Below, in pieces: positions 1 to 8,007 of a stretch of 64,000 nt of DNA. Source of the stretch: Rikenella microfusus (GTDB lineage: Bacteria; Bacteroidota; Bacteroidia; Bacteroidales; VadinHA17); contig DYKN01000009.1 of the NCBI GenBank assembly GCA_020722575.1, positions 1 through 64,000 on the forward strand. The letters are read 5' to 3'. A model generated the notes under the pieces. The model did no database searches and had not been told where the DNA came from. It saw only the letters and a list, made by a program, of their open reading frames with translations. Position 1 is the first letter of the stretch. Every line of letters begins with the position of its first letter. A program made the translations under genes and the position numbers.

Positions 1-18
1 TGAATATTTCATACTCAA

Positions 19-381
19 CTATTTAAAATTCCTTTTCAGCCTCTCCCTGTCCTCGTTTCCCTTTTCATTTTTGTGATAGAGTTCCGCAAAAACAATTCTG
101 TTCTCATTTTCGAAATATGCATATACAAGTCTCAAACCTGAATTAATTCCTCTTCCTTTCAGACTTTTACATGCAATCTTTTTGATTTTAATAATACATG
201 TGTTAATACCAAGCCCTGAAATCCTGAAACTAAATGGCGGATTCTCATCAGGTTCATCATTGAGGACTTTACAAATTACTTCTAGATCTTCTTCGAGTGA
301 ACGATACTTCTTGAGAAGTTTTTTGACGTCAGTATCAAATTCCCTGAGTTCTTCAAACGTTATCCTGCTCATCTTCCTCAT
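19..381 (-). CDS. RelE/ParE-like toxin of a type II toxin-antitoxin pair
   Basis: Small basic protein of 120 residues, probably a ribosome-dependent mRNA interferase of the RelE/ParE fold. What is visible: an N-terminal helical half rich in Lys/Glu (FEELREFDTDVKKLLKKYRS), then beta strands ending in RLVYAYF and VFAELYHKNEK, the usual RelE-type C-terminal strand arrangement. Its start lies inside the 3' end of the upstream Panacea-domain gene (29 bp overlap), so the two are translationally coupled, with antitoxin first. The pairing with a Panacea antitoxin identifies it better than its own sequence, which is divergent. Toxicity and target are inferred, not shown. Confidence 0.75.
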   Translation of the reverse strand: MRKMSRITFEELREFDTDVKKLLKKYRSLEEDLEVICKVLNDEPDENPPFSFRISGLGINTCIIKIKKIACKSLKGRGINSGLRLVYAYFENENRIVFAELYHKNEKGNEDRERLKRNFK

Positions 382-1156
382 ATACTCTTACGGAATAAGG
401 CGGCTTGCGGTAAAATACCAGCTCATAATCGATAAAGTCATTAACCTCTGTTGCCCGCCAGGGCTTATCATTATGCGAATAATCACTTATCATCTTTGCC
501 GACCAATCCGACATACTGTCAAGAACATTGTCAATTACCTCTTTCTCAGCAGCGTTAAGCACCTTAAGATCAGCTTTTACAAGAGGAATATAGCGGGTTT
601 GAGGCTTACCATAATATTCGGTTTTTACCCTCTTAATCTGACTGTCCGAAATCATCCTTTCAATAATTTTTTTCATTTCCTGGGGTACAGGTCCGAAATT
701 CAATTTCCTGTACCTTGCTCCGGTCAAATGCTCCTCGTATTTCTCGTAATAATTGAAATCGCAGAAGTAAAGAAGTTTGTAAAGTACAGTTTCACCTACG
801 TTAGGCTTGCCAGCACAACGTTCCAGTATGTATAAAAGAACATTTTTAAATTTTTCAGTATTCATCTTCTGTACCGAGATTCTTTCCTGTGAAATATCAG
901 CTTTAACAGTTTCGGCTTCGGATGGCTCACCCGCAACATTAAAATCATCCGAAAGAAATTCATCAATTGAAAAAAACAGTATCTCCGCAAGCTTTGTAAA
1001 TTCAACAGCTGTTAACTCACGGTTACCATTTTCAATCTGTGTAACAACACTTCTTGATACCCCCAACAGGTTAGCGACATCTTCCTGATTAAGACCTCTG
1101 GATTTTCGCAGCGCTTCAAGCCTTCTCCCTAATTCCTTTCTGTCTATTTTTCCCAT
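353..1156 (-). CDS. XRE-type HTH plus Panacea (DUF4065/SocA-like) antitoxin
   Basis: Antitoxin and probable autorepressor of 267 residues. Residues about 8-65 form an XRE/Cro helix-turn-helix (LRKSRGLNQEDVANLLG, then SRSVVTQIENG). A linker of about 30 residues follows. Residues about 100-250 are a Panacea domain (KLLYFCDFNYYEKYEEHLTG, FGPVPQEM), the domain that in PanAT systems neutralises many unrelated toxins. Fusion of the DNA-binding and neutralising domains is known in that family. The ATG is preceded by a palindrome (1207-1227) that could be its operator. It overlaps the downstream toxin by 29 bp. Assignment to PanAT is from domain recognition; cognate neutralisation is inferred from the overlap. 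Confidence 0.85.
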   Translation of the reverse strand: MGKIDRKELGRRLEALRKSRGLNQEDVANLLGVSRSVVTQIENGNRELTAVEFTKLAEILFFSIDEFLSDDFNVAGEPSEAETVKADISQERISVQKMNTEKFKNVLLYILERCAGKPNVGETVLYKLLYFCDFNYYEKYEEHLTGARYRKLNFGPVPQEMKKIIERMISDSQIKRVKTEYYGKPQTRYIPLVKADLKVLNAAEKEVIDNVLDSMSDWSAKMISDYSHNDKPWRATEVNDFIDYELVFYRKPPYSVRVYEEDEQDNV

Positions 1157-1206
1157 GACAATTATTTTTTAGTAAAAATAATAAATGTTCAAAAATAATA
1201 CTTAAA

Positions 1207-1227
1207 AATGTTTTAAAATAAAACATT
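1207..1227. promoter_or_regulatory. Perfect palindrome upstream of the antitoxin gene, candidate operator
   Basis: AATGTTTT-(5 bp)-AAAACATT lies 51 bp upstream of the antitoxin ATG, in the AT-rich gap shared with the divergent GH2 gene. HTH antitoxins usually bind such repeats to repress their own operon. The site is seen; its function is inferred. Confidence 0.45.
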
Positions 1228-1305
1228 GATTTTTATATGTGCACAAGCCATAATTTCAAGGTTCATATAAAAAGTCCTTTGTACACCAATACAATGAATG
1301 ATTGA

Positions 1306-1336
1306 ATTGATTTTACCCAAACTTTCTTTATCTTTG
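1306..1336 (+). promoter_or_regulatory. Bacteroidota-type promoter for the GH2 gene
   Basis: A -33 box ATTG and a -7 box TATCTTTG (consensus TAnnTTTG) are separated by 19 bp. Predicted transcription start is about 20 nt before the ATG. Both boxes and spacing fit the phylum's housekeeping consensus. Confidence 0.6.
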
Positions 1337-1363
1337 AAATCCTCTAAATAAATATCATGCAAT

Positions 1364-3799
1364 ATGAAACGTTTCACTATTCTTCTTTCAACAATTTTCC
1401 TTCTCGATGTTTTCAATTCTTTTTCGCAGAACCGGATTGTTACTGAGCTTCGCGAGGAATGGAAATTCTCAAAAGGCGAAATAGCCGGAGCACAACTGCC
1501 GGAATTCAATGACTCCGGCTGGCAGGATGTTACCGTACCCCACGACTGGGCTATCGAAGGACCATTTATTAAAGATGGGGATGGTAATACGGGTAAACTA
1601 CCCTGGAAAGGAGAAGGCTGGTACAGACTGAAGATCAATATCCCATCTTCATACTCTGGAAAACATATCTACCTCCTTTTCGATGGGGTAATGGCTTTCC
1701 CGGTAATCTATGTGAACGGGAAGAAAGCCGGAGAATGGGACTATGGCTATAACTCATTCTTTCTGGATATAACTTCTTTCATAAAGCCCGGAGCCGAAAA
1801 CCTTATTGCCGTCCACGCCGACACCCGCCGCCACGACAGCCGGTGGTACCCGGGCGCCGGTATATACCGTAATGTGCACCTTATAGCAGTCAATCCTGTT
1901 CATATTGATATCTGGGGAACTTATATCACTACCCCAATAATTAAACCCCATTACGCCGACGTCCGTATCGCAACAACTGTTAATAACCTCAGCAATGACG
2001 GCACGGATATCGTATTGAAACACATTATAAAAAACATAGCAGGAAATACGGTTGCGGAGAAAGAGGTTAAGGGGAAAGTAAATGCAGGAAGTAAAGCAAC
2101 AATCGAAACAACTGTTACACTGACGAATCCGAAAAGGTGGGATATAAACGATCCTCACCTGTATACAGTGGAAACGGAGGTGATAAGCAATGGAAATATT
2201 ACCGATAATTATACATCAACCTTTGGCGTAAGAAGCATGAAGTTTACGGCCGATGACGGTTTCTGGCTCAATGACCGCAGGGTCCAGTTAAAAGGAGTAT
2301 GTCTGCATCACGATCTTGGCGCGCTCGGTACCGCTATGAACCGCCGTGCCCTCGAACGTCAACTCGAAATAATGAAGGAAATGGGTGTTAACGCCATCCG
2401 CTCAAGCCATAATGTACCTGCACCTGAACTGCCAGAGCTGTGCGACAGAATGGGTCTCCTTCTGTTCGACGAGGCATTCGATAAATATGACGCCAAAGCC
2501 GACATAACAGACACAACCGATTTTGAAAATTTTGCCCACAGGAACATCCGTAATTTTGTTATGCGCGACAGAAACCATCCGTGCGTTTTCATCTGGAGTG
2601 TGGGCAACGAAATAGGAGATGTTCAGCGCAACATCAACAACGGCTTTCAGCGCCTGCATACCATGGTAAACTATGTCCGAAAGTATGACCCAACACGCCC
2701 GGTCACGCTGGTTTGTGACAACGAAACAGCCGCAAGCCTCCGCCATTTCGAATATTATGATGTCCACAGCTATAATTACGGCCGCCGCTATAAACTTGCC
2801 CGGCAACTTGAACCAAACAAAGCCGTCATTATAAGTGAATCAGCATCAACTGTTAGTACCAGAGGATTTTACGAACTACCTCTGCCGGCAAACAAAACTG
2901 ATTTCACAAAATCACTGCAGGTAAGCTCCTACGACCTGAATGCTCCTCGATGGGCTGAGATACCCGATGATGATTTTATGTGGCAGCAGGAAGAACCTTA
3001 TGTTGCAGGTGAATTCGTCTGGACCGGTTTTGATTACCTCGGAGAACCGACCCCCTACATGAGATTCTTCATGAAAACTATTGGGCTGGAATCATCAAAT
3101 GAATCCAGAAGCAGCTATTTCGGCATCGTTGACCTCGCCGGAATCCCGAAAGACCGATACTATCTATACAAAAGCTACTGGAGACAGGATGTGAACACCG
3201 TTCATATCCTTCCCCACTGGAACTGGGAAAATATGACCGGAAAAGAAGTACCTGTATTTGTTTATACAAATGGCGACTGTGCCGAATTGTTCCTTAACGG
3301 TAAATCGCTGGGAATGAAATGTAAAAACCCAAAATCGGAAAACTCGGTTGATCGCTTCAGATTAATGTGGAAAAACGTTCTTTATGAACCGGGAGAGCTG
3401 AAAGCTGTTGCTTATAAGGAAGGAGCCAGAATCGGAGAAGCAGTTGTAAGAACAGCAGGAGAACCTGTGGAGTTAAGACTGACACCCGACCGTTCAGTGA
3501 TAAAAGCCGACGGGACAGACCTGTCGTTCATCCTTGTGGAAGCACTCGACAAAAATGGAAATCTCTGCCCACTCGCTGATAACAGGTTTGAAATAAAGGT
3601 TACAGGTGCAGGCCGTTTTGAGGGTGTCGATAACGGTAACCCCCAGGGACTTACATCACTTAAATCAACAACGTTCGAACTGTTCTATGGCAAAGCAATG
3701 ATAATTGTTTCTTCAGGAAAAACCGGCGGAGAAATTAACGTAGAGGTCTCTTCCGAAGGATTTAAACCTGCAAAAACAAAAATTACCACAATAAAATGA
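1364..3799 (+). CDS. Secreted glycoside hydrolase family 2 (beta-galactosidase-like)
   Basis: Exo-acting GH2 glycosidase of 811 residues with an N-terminal signal peptide (residues 1-21, ending FSQ), so periplasmic or outer-membrane facing. Domain order: sugar-binding jelly roll (about 25-180, with VPHDWAIEGPF), Ig-like sandwich (about 185-290), TIM barrel (about 295-580), then further Ig-like C-terminal domains of the DUF4982/GH2 C5 kind. The proposed acid/base is E416 in SVGNEIGD and the nucleophile E492 in IISESAS, both in the expected barrel strands. Substrate could be a beta-galactoside, beta-glucuronide or beta-mannoside; sequence alone does not decide. It sits beside a peptidase, not a SusC/SusD pair. 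Confidence 0.88.
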   Translation: MKRFTILLSTIFLLDVFNSFSQNRIVTELREEWKFSKGEIAGAQLPEFNDSGWQDVTVPHDWAIEGPFIKDGDGNTGKLPWKGEGWYRLKINIPSSYSGKHIYLLFDGVMAFPVIYVNGKKAGEWDYGYNSFFLDITSFIKPGAENLIAVHADTRRHDSRWYPGAGIYRNVHLIAVNPVHIDIWGTYITTPIIKPHYADVRIATTVNNLSNDGTDIVLKHIIKNIAGNTVAEKEVKGKVNAGSKATIETTVTLTNPKRWDINDPHLYTVETEVISNGNITDNYTSTFGVRSMKFTADDGFWLNDRRVQLKGVCLHHDLGALGTAMNRRALERQLEIMKEMGVNAIRSSHNVPAPELPELCDRMGLLLFDEAFDKYDAKADITDTTDFENFAHRNIRNFVMRDRNHPCVFIWSVGNEIGDVQRNINNGFQRLHTMVNYVRKYDPTRPVTLVCDNETAASLRHFEYYDVHSYNYGRRYKLARQLEPNKAVIISESASTVSTRGFYELPLPANKTDFTKSLQVSSYDLNAPRWAEIPDDDFMWQQEEPYVAGEFVWTGFDYLGEPTPYMRFFMKTIGLESSNESRSSYFGIVDLAGIPKDRYYLYKSYWRQDVNTVHILPHWNWENMTGKEVPVFVYTNGDCAELFLNGKSLGMKCKNPKSENSVDRFRLMWKNVLYEPGELKAVAYKEGARIGEAVVRTAGEPVELRLTPDRSVIKADGTDLSFILVEALDKNGNLCPLADNRFEIKVTGAGRFEGVDNGNPQGLTSLKSTTFELFYGKAMIIVSSGKTGGEINVEVSSEGFKPAKTKITTIK

Positions 3800-3812
3800 A
3801 TTGTAAGCCAAT

Positions 3813-3880
3813 AAGTCCCCTGCCAGGGGATTCAGGGGGTAAAAAGGAGCTTTTGAGACAGCCCTACAGGGCGCAAAAAA
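3813..3880. repeat. Intergenic palindromic repeat element
   Basis: The gap between the GH2 and S15 genes holds two short hairpins: TCCCCTgccAGGGGA and GCCCTacAGGGC, separated by a GGGGGTAAAAAGGAGC stretch. The motif AAGTCCCC...GGGGG-T-(A)n recurs at about 7950-7985. It looks like a dispersed GC-rich repeat family in an AT-rich genome rather than a terminator, as no T-tract follows. Confidence 0.55.
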
Positions 3881-3915
3881 CTACAACAAATCATGTTTAA
3901 CAAAAATATCCTGAT

Positions 3916-5781
3916 GTGAAAAGAGATTCTTTAATCATTCACCTGTTCCTGCTGTATCTATTTCTTATTCAGCCGGAAATTCATGCACAGCAAAAAGATA
4001 TCCGGACAGTTGATCCAGGAAGTTCAACTAAAATTACTGTCCCGGTAGTAATAAACGGAATGGCACAGAAGATTCCCGAGTTTGAAAATCCCGACGACTG
4101 GATACGTCATGATCTGTGGGTTGAGACTGAGTTTGATTCCGACGGTGACGGAAAGCCTGACAGGATGCATGTTGATGTAACACGTCCGAAACAGACTGAT
4201 ACCGATAGTATAAAATTACCTGTCATTTATGAATCAAGTCCCTATTTTGCCGGTACCGGAAGTACTGCAAGGCAGTATTTCTGGAATGTAAGACACGAGC
4301 TTAACACTGTGCCTCCTGAGCGGACCAATATGCCTCCTATCGAGCGAAGAGGCAAACGACCGGTAATATCTAATTCTCATGTTAATGCATGGCTTCCGTA
4401 TGGTTTTATTGTGGTGCACTCCTCTGCTCCGGGTACAGGCCTTTCACAGGGCTGCCCCACCATAGGCGGTGATCCGGAGAGGCTTGCTCCAAAGGCAGTT
4501 ATTGACTGGCTCAACGGTAGAGCGAAAGGTTTTACAACACCCGACGGTAATGAAGAAGTAAAAGCTTACTGGACAACCGGCAAGGTGGGGATGATCGGCA
4601 CTTCATATAACGGCACCATTCCCTTTGCTGCGGCAACAACTGGCGTTGAAGGACTCGAAGCAATAATACCGGTTGCTCCCAATACCTCATATTATCACTA
4701 TTACCGTTCAAACGGACTGGTCAGAAGTCCGGGCGGTTATCTGGGAGAGGATGTTGATGTACTTTATGAATTCATCCATTCCAATCCAGACCGCTGTGCA
4801 TGGTGTGACTCGGTTTACCGTGACGGGGTAATGGCAAAGGGCATGGATCGTGTTACGGGTGATTACAATGAATTCTGGGCCGAACGCGACCTGATGAACT
4901 ATATGAAGAACTTCAGAGCAGCAGTGCTGATGTCTCATGCTTTCAACGACTGGAATGTTGTGCCCAGCCACTCCTACCGCTTCATTAAAGTGCTTAAAGA
5001 AATAGGTGTACCCCTTCAGATTTATTACCACCAGGGAGGTCATGGCGGCGAACCTCCGTTCGAAATGATGAACAAATGGTTTACGAGATATCTTTTTGGC
5101 GTTCAGAATGGCGTTGAGAATGACCCTAAAGCATGGATTGTACGTGAGAATGACGACAGGCTTAAGCCTACCCCCTATCCCGATTATCCCAACCCTGATG
5201 CAAAACCTGTTGAAATGTTTCTGACTGCAGGTGGAATACAGAGGGGAGGCCTTGTTATAACAAAGCCTCCGAAACAGGGTCAGGAGACCCTTACAGATAA
5301 CTTTTCCTTCAGCGGAAGCGTCCTGGCACAGGCCGAATGGACTGACCACAGACTGCTGTACGTTACTAAACCTCTCAAAGAGCCTCTTCATATTTCAGGA
5401 ATACCTGTGGTAAAAATAAAAGCGGCAAGCAGTAAACCGGCAGTAAATCTATCCGTGTGGCTGGTTATCCTGCCATGGAACAATGCAAGAGATGCAAAAA
5501 TAACAGATAACCTGATCACCAGAGGCTGGGCTGACCTGCAAAATTATAAATCACTTTCAAGCAGTGAGCAGCTTGTACCGGGACGTTTTTATGAAATGAC
5601 TTTTAAGCTCGAACCTGATGACCAGATCATCCCTGCAGGAAAACAGATAGGACTGATGATATTCTCGAGCGATCGGGAATTCACACTCTGGCCCGATCCC
5701 GGTACCAAACTAACGGTCGACCTCGACGGCACATCAATTATCCTGCCGGTAGCAGGATATCAGGAAGCTATAGAACAATAG
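3916..5781 (+). CDS. Secreted Xaa-Pro dipeptidyl-peptidase (peptidase S15)
   Basis: Serine peptidase of the alpha/beta-hydrolase S15 family, 621 residues with a signal peptide (residues 1-25, ending HAQ). It would release Xaa-Pro dipeptides from peptides in the periplasm. The catalytic triad can be placed: S230 in GTSYNGT, D345 in HAFNDWNV and H376 in QGGHGGEPP. The C-terminal third (from about residue 420) is the jelly-roll domain usual for PepX/CocE enzymes. A GTG start is used, directly before a basic n-region. S15 also includes cocaine-esterase-like acyl hydrolases, so the peptidase label is family-level. Confidence 0.85.
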   Translation: MKRDSLIIHLFLLYLFLIQPEIHAQQKDIRTVDPGSSTKITVPVVINGMAQKIPEFENPDDWIRHDLWVETEFDSDGDGKPDRMHVDVTRPKQTDTDSIKLPVIYESSPYFAGTGSTARQYFWNVRHELNTVPPERTNMPPIERRGKRPVISNSHVNAWLPYGFIVVHSSAPGTGLSQGCPTIGGDPERLAPKAVIDWLNGRAKGFTTPDGNEEVKAYWTTGKVGMIGTSYNGTIPFAAATTGVEGLEAIIPVAPNTSYYHYYRSNGLVRSPGGYLGEDVDVLYEFIHSNPDRCAWCDSVYRDGVMAKGMDRVTGDYNEFWAERDLMNYMKNFRAAVLMSHAFNDWNVVPSHSYRFIKVLKEIGVPLQIYYHQGGHGGEPPFEMMNKWFTRYLFGVQNGVENDPKAWIVRENDDRLKPTPYPDYPNPDAKPVEMFLTAGGIQRGGLVITKPPKQGQETLTDNFSFSGSVLAQAEWTDHRLLYVTKPLKEPLHISGIPVVKIKAASSKPAVNLSVWLVILPWNNARDAKITDNLITRGWADLQNYKSLSSSEQLVPGRFYEMTFKLEPDDQIIPAGKQIGLMIFSSDREFTLWPDPGTKLTVDLDGTSIILPVAGYQEAIEQ

Positions 5782-5794
5782 TCTGATTTAATAA

Positions 5795-5870
5795 ATTCTT
5801 CACCGCGGAGAGAACGGGGCAGCATAGATTTTATCCGTGCTAATCCGTGAAACCCGTGGTGAGAAAATTC
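5795..5870. repeat. Dispersed intergenic repeat (ATCCGTG type)
   Basis: This gap contains CACCGCGGAGAGAACGGGGC followed by TTATCCGTGCTAATCCGTG and ACCCGTGGTGA. The ATCCGTG-nTAATCCGTG unit is a short repeat I know from many Bacteroidota intergenic regions. It is non-coding and lies between two convergent genes. Confidence 0.45.
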
Positions 5871-5922
5871 AACATAATCTATTTCTATTGAGTTTATACC
5901 TTTCCCTGATTGCGTCAGGATT

Positions 5923-7659
5923 TTATTTCATGGTTGCTTTCCGGTTATTCACATCAATACTGCCGCCTTTGCCGTTGATGATGCTTTTCACAACACTCTC
6001 CCGATTGCCGTTAAGCCAGTATATTATTTTGTTATGTATAAATCCTTCGAGATGTTCAGGTGTTTCAATGGCATTGTCAACAATAACGGGTGCATCGTAA
6101 AAGACATTATATATTCCGAGTCCCCATGCTTCGTGGGCTTTAACATGGTCAGCAATCTTATATGATGCATATCCGTAAGTTCCGTTATGCTTCCAGGCAT
6201 CAACCGCAGGAGGATCATATGGCATTTCGCTCTGATAGAAATAGACTCTCCCGTTTTCACCGTTCCAGAGTGTCTGGTATTCCTGGAAATGTTCATTGAA
6301 CAGACCATAAATTGTTACATTATTTCCGTTTACAATAATGCCGTTTGCACATCGGTTTTTATCCCATCCCACTCCCTTTCCGTGGTCAGCTCTCCATAGC
6401 CAGATATGGTCAATAACAACGTTATTACTGTTTATCTCCAGACAGGCTCCGGCTGAGCCCTGGGCATGGCCTCCTACCCTGAAGAAAAGATCATACAGAA
6501 ACAATGGGTTCGATTGATGATCTTTGTCTGATCCGGGCTCCCCTACAACCATAAGCTTTTCAGAACGGATAGCTCCAGCATCAAAAGTCAATCCGCAAAT
6601 AATAACTCCATCAATATCCGATACTTCAATTACAGAATTTCCTGTTTTAGGTATCAACGTTGCCAGTCCCGTACCCATTATCAGAGTTCCCGGTTTAGTT
6701 ACCTTCAGGGTTCCATCAAGATAATATCTGCCCGGTGTAAACAAAATATTTTTGCCTTTTTCCAATGCTTTGTTCAGTATCTCAGCATTATCCCGGTCAG
6801 GCATGGCAATATGGAACTGCTTCATATAAATACTCCTCTCAGGTTTCTCACCTTTAACCCATCCCGGACCGTTTGAATTTCTTTTTAATGGTGGAATTTT
6901 TACGATGAAACCTTTTTTATCATATACCAGATAGGGTTTTTCACGAATCAAAGGTGTTGATTCAATAACCGTATAAGGTTTTTCAGGCCAGTCTTCTTCA
7001 GGCGCTTCAGGTACTCCCACAAACATCATATTCCAAACACCTCCTTCCCATTTTCTGAAACTGCTGTTTCTTGTGAACCATTGCTGCTGAGGACCTGAAG
7101 TAGTTGTCCCCTCTATCTTCGAATCTGCAAGAAAACCTCCACTTGCATAGCCTATATCGAAAAGCTGAAGGTTGCCTTTAATATTAACCCGCCTTAAAGG
7201 TGATGCCTGTGAAACACCCCATACCATAGTCGAATCCTTTACCGGAATAACTGTAAGATTCTCAACCGATCTCCAGAAATTTGTCAGCACATTGTTATGT
7301 CTCATGGTATTAGACCTAACTGCACCTGTTATCACAACATCCTCAGGTGAATTACCCAACCCCATAACCTGCATATAATAGTCAACTCTTATATCGAGAT
7401 TATATCTTCCGGGTTTGAACAGAAGAGCATAACGATTATTGCTGAACTCACTTCCTCTATCCGATTGCCTTGAAAAAATTGTGTCAATAACAGTCTGAAT
7501 TTCCTTCATTTCCATTTCAGGAGAAAACAAAAAAACATTTTCTCCAAAGATGGAATTATTGAATTTTTGCATTAACGATTTATTACTCTTATCAAATTGT
7601 TGACCAGGGTTGCACCCGGTAACAGCAAGTACAAAAAATATCAATAAAATGTTTCTCAT
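5923..7659 (-). CDS. Beta-helix lipoprotein, probable polysaccharide-active enzyme
   Basis: Lipoprotein of 578 residues with lipobox LAVTGC (lipidated Cys at residue 16). It has two beta-helix halves. The first (about 60-230) follows a RYALLFKPGRYNLD motif; the second (about 300-540) follows the similar ILFTPGRYYLDGTLKV motif and has repeated short strands such as VIIDHIWLWRADHGKG-type segments. Two PGRY modules recall GH55/pectate-lyase-fold enzymes, and relatives are often labelled 'adenylyl cyclase' or 'coagulation factor 5/8' without support. No catalytic residues can be assigned. Location between glycosidases suggests a role on glycans; the reaction is unknown. Confidence 0.65.
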   Translation of the reverse strand: MRNILLIFFVLAVTGCNPGQQFDKSNKSLMQKFNNSIFGENVFLFSPEMEMKEIQTVIDTIFSRQSDRGSEFSNNRYALLFKPGRYNLDIRVDYYMQVMGLGNSPEDVVITGAVRSNTMRHNNVLTNFWRSVENLTVIPVKDSTMVWGVSQASPLRRVNIKGNLQLFDIGYASGGFLADSKIEGTTTSGPQQQWFTRNSSFRKWEGGVWNMMFVGVPEAPEEDWPEKPYTVIESTPLIREKPYLVYDKKGFIVKIPPLKRNSNGPGWVKGEKPERSIYMKQFHIAMPDRDNAEILNKALEKGKNILFTPGRYYLDGTLKVTKPGTLIMGTGLATLIPKTGNSVIEVSDIDGVIICGLTFDAGAIRSEKLMVVGEPGSDKDHQSNPLFLYDLFFRVGGHAQGSAGACLEINSNNVVIDHIWLWRADHGKGVGWDKNRCANGIIVNGNNVTIYGLFNEHFQEYQTLWNGENGRVYFYQSEMPYDPPAVDAWKHNGTYGYASYKIADHVKAHEAWGLGIYNVFYDAPVIVDNAIETPEHLEGFIHNKIIYWLNGNRESVVKSIINGKGGSIDVNNRKATMK

Positions 7660-7788
7660 GATAAATAATTTTTTAATACTTAAAAATAATTCAGGATGTT
7701 TATATTTATAAAATTATGAATTTTTCCTGTTTGGTGATGGCCTGATAAAAAATCTGTCAATTTTTTTCAGGACGATACAAGTAGCCCA

Positions 7789-7930
7789 TCCCTATCTCCC
7801 ACTGACACTTCGGTCAGGGCAGGCCCATTAGGGGAGGAGTTGCCCCTCCCTATCTCCCACTGACACTTCGGTCAGGGCAGGCCCATTAGGGGAGGAGTTG
7901 CCCCTCCCGGCCTCCCCATTAGGGGAGGAG
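7789..7930. repeat. Two tandem 58-bp repeats plus a partial third copy
   Basis: Copies at 7789-7846 and 7847-7904 are identical. Each carries the hairpin CTGAC-acttcg-GTCAG and an AGGGGAGGAG/CCCCTCC complementary pair. A shortened third copy (CTCCCCattAGGGGAG) follows. The block is much more GC-rich than its surroundings. Confidence 0.85.
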
Positions 7931-7946
7931 AATATAAAGAAGCAAA

Positions 7947-7986
7947 ATTAAGTCCCCCACTCTGGGGGGTATGGGGGCAAAAAAAA
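7947..7986. repeat. GC-rich hairpin repeat, relative of the 3813-3880 element
   Basis: AAGTCCCCCactctGGGGGG followed by TATGGGGGC and an A-run. It matches the AAGTCCCC...GGGG-n-GGGGG-A(n) layout at 3813-3850. It lies 3' of the GH30 gene, reading into that gene's end; on the minus strand it has no useful T-tract, so a terminator role is unlikely. Confidence 0.5.
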
Positions 7987-8007
7987 GTAGGTATCGTTCT
8001 GGGAAAA

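Noticed and set aside
182..835. Long open frame on the plus strand opposite the toxin-antitoxin genes
   Set aside because: It is the antisense shadow of two genes with clear protein families.
5923..7659. Labelling the beta-helix lipoprotein an adenylyl cyclase
   Set aside because: That label circulates in databases for PGRY-type beta-helix proteins, but no cyclase motif is present.
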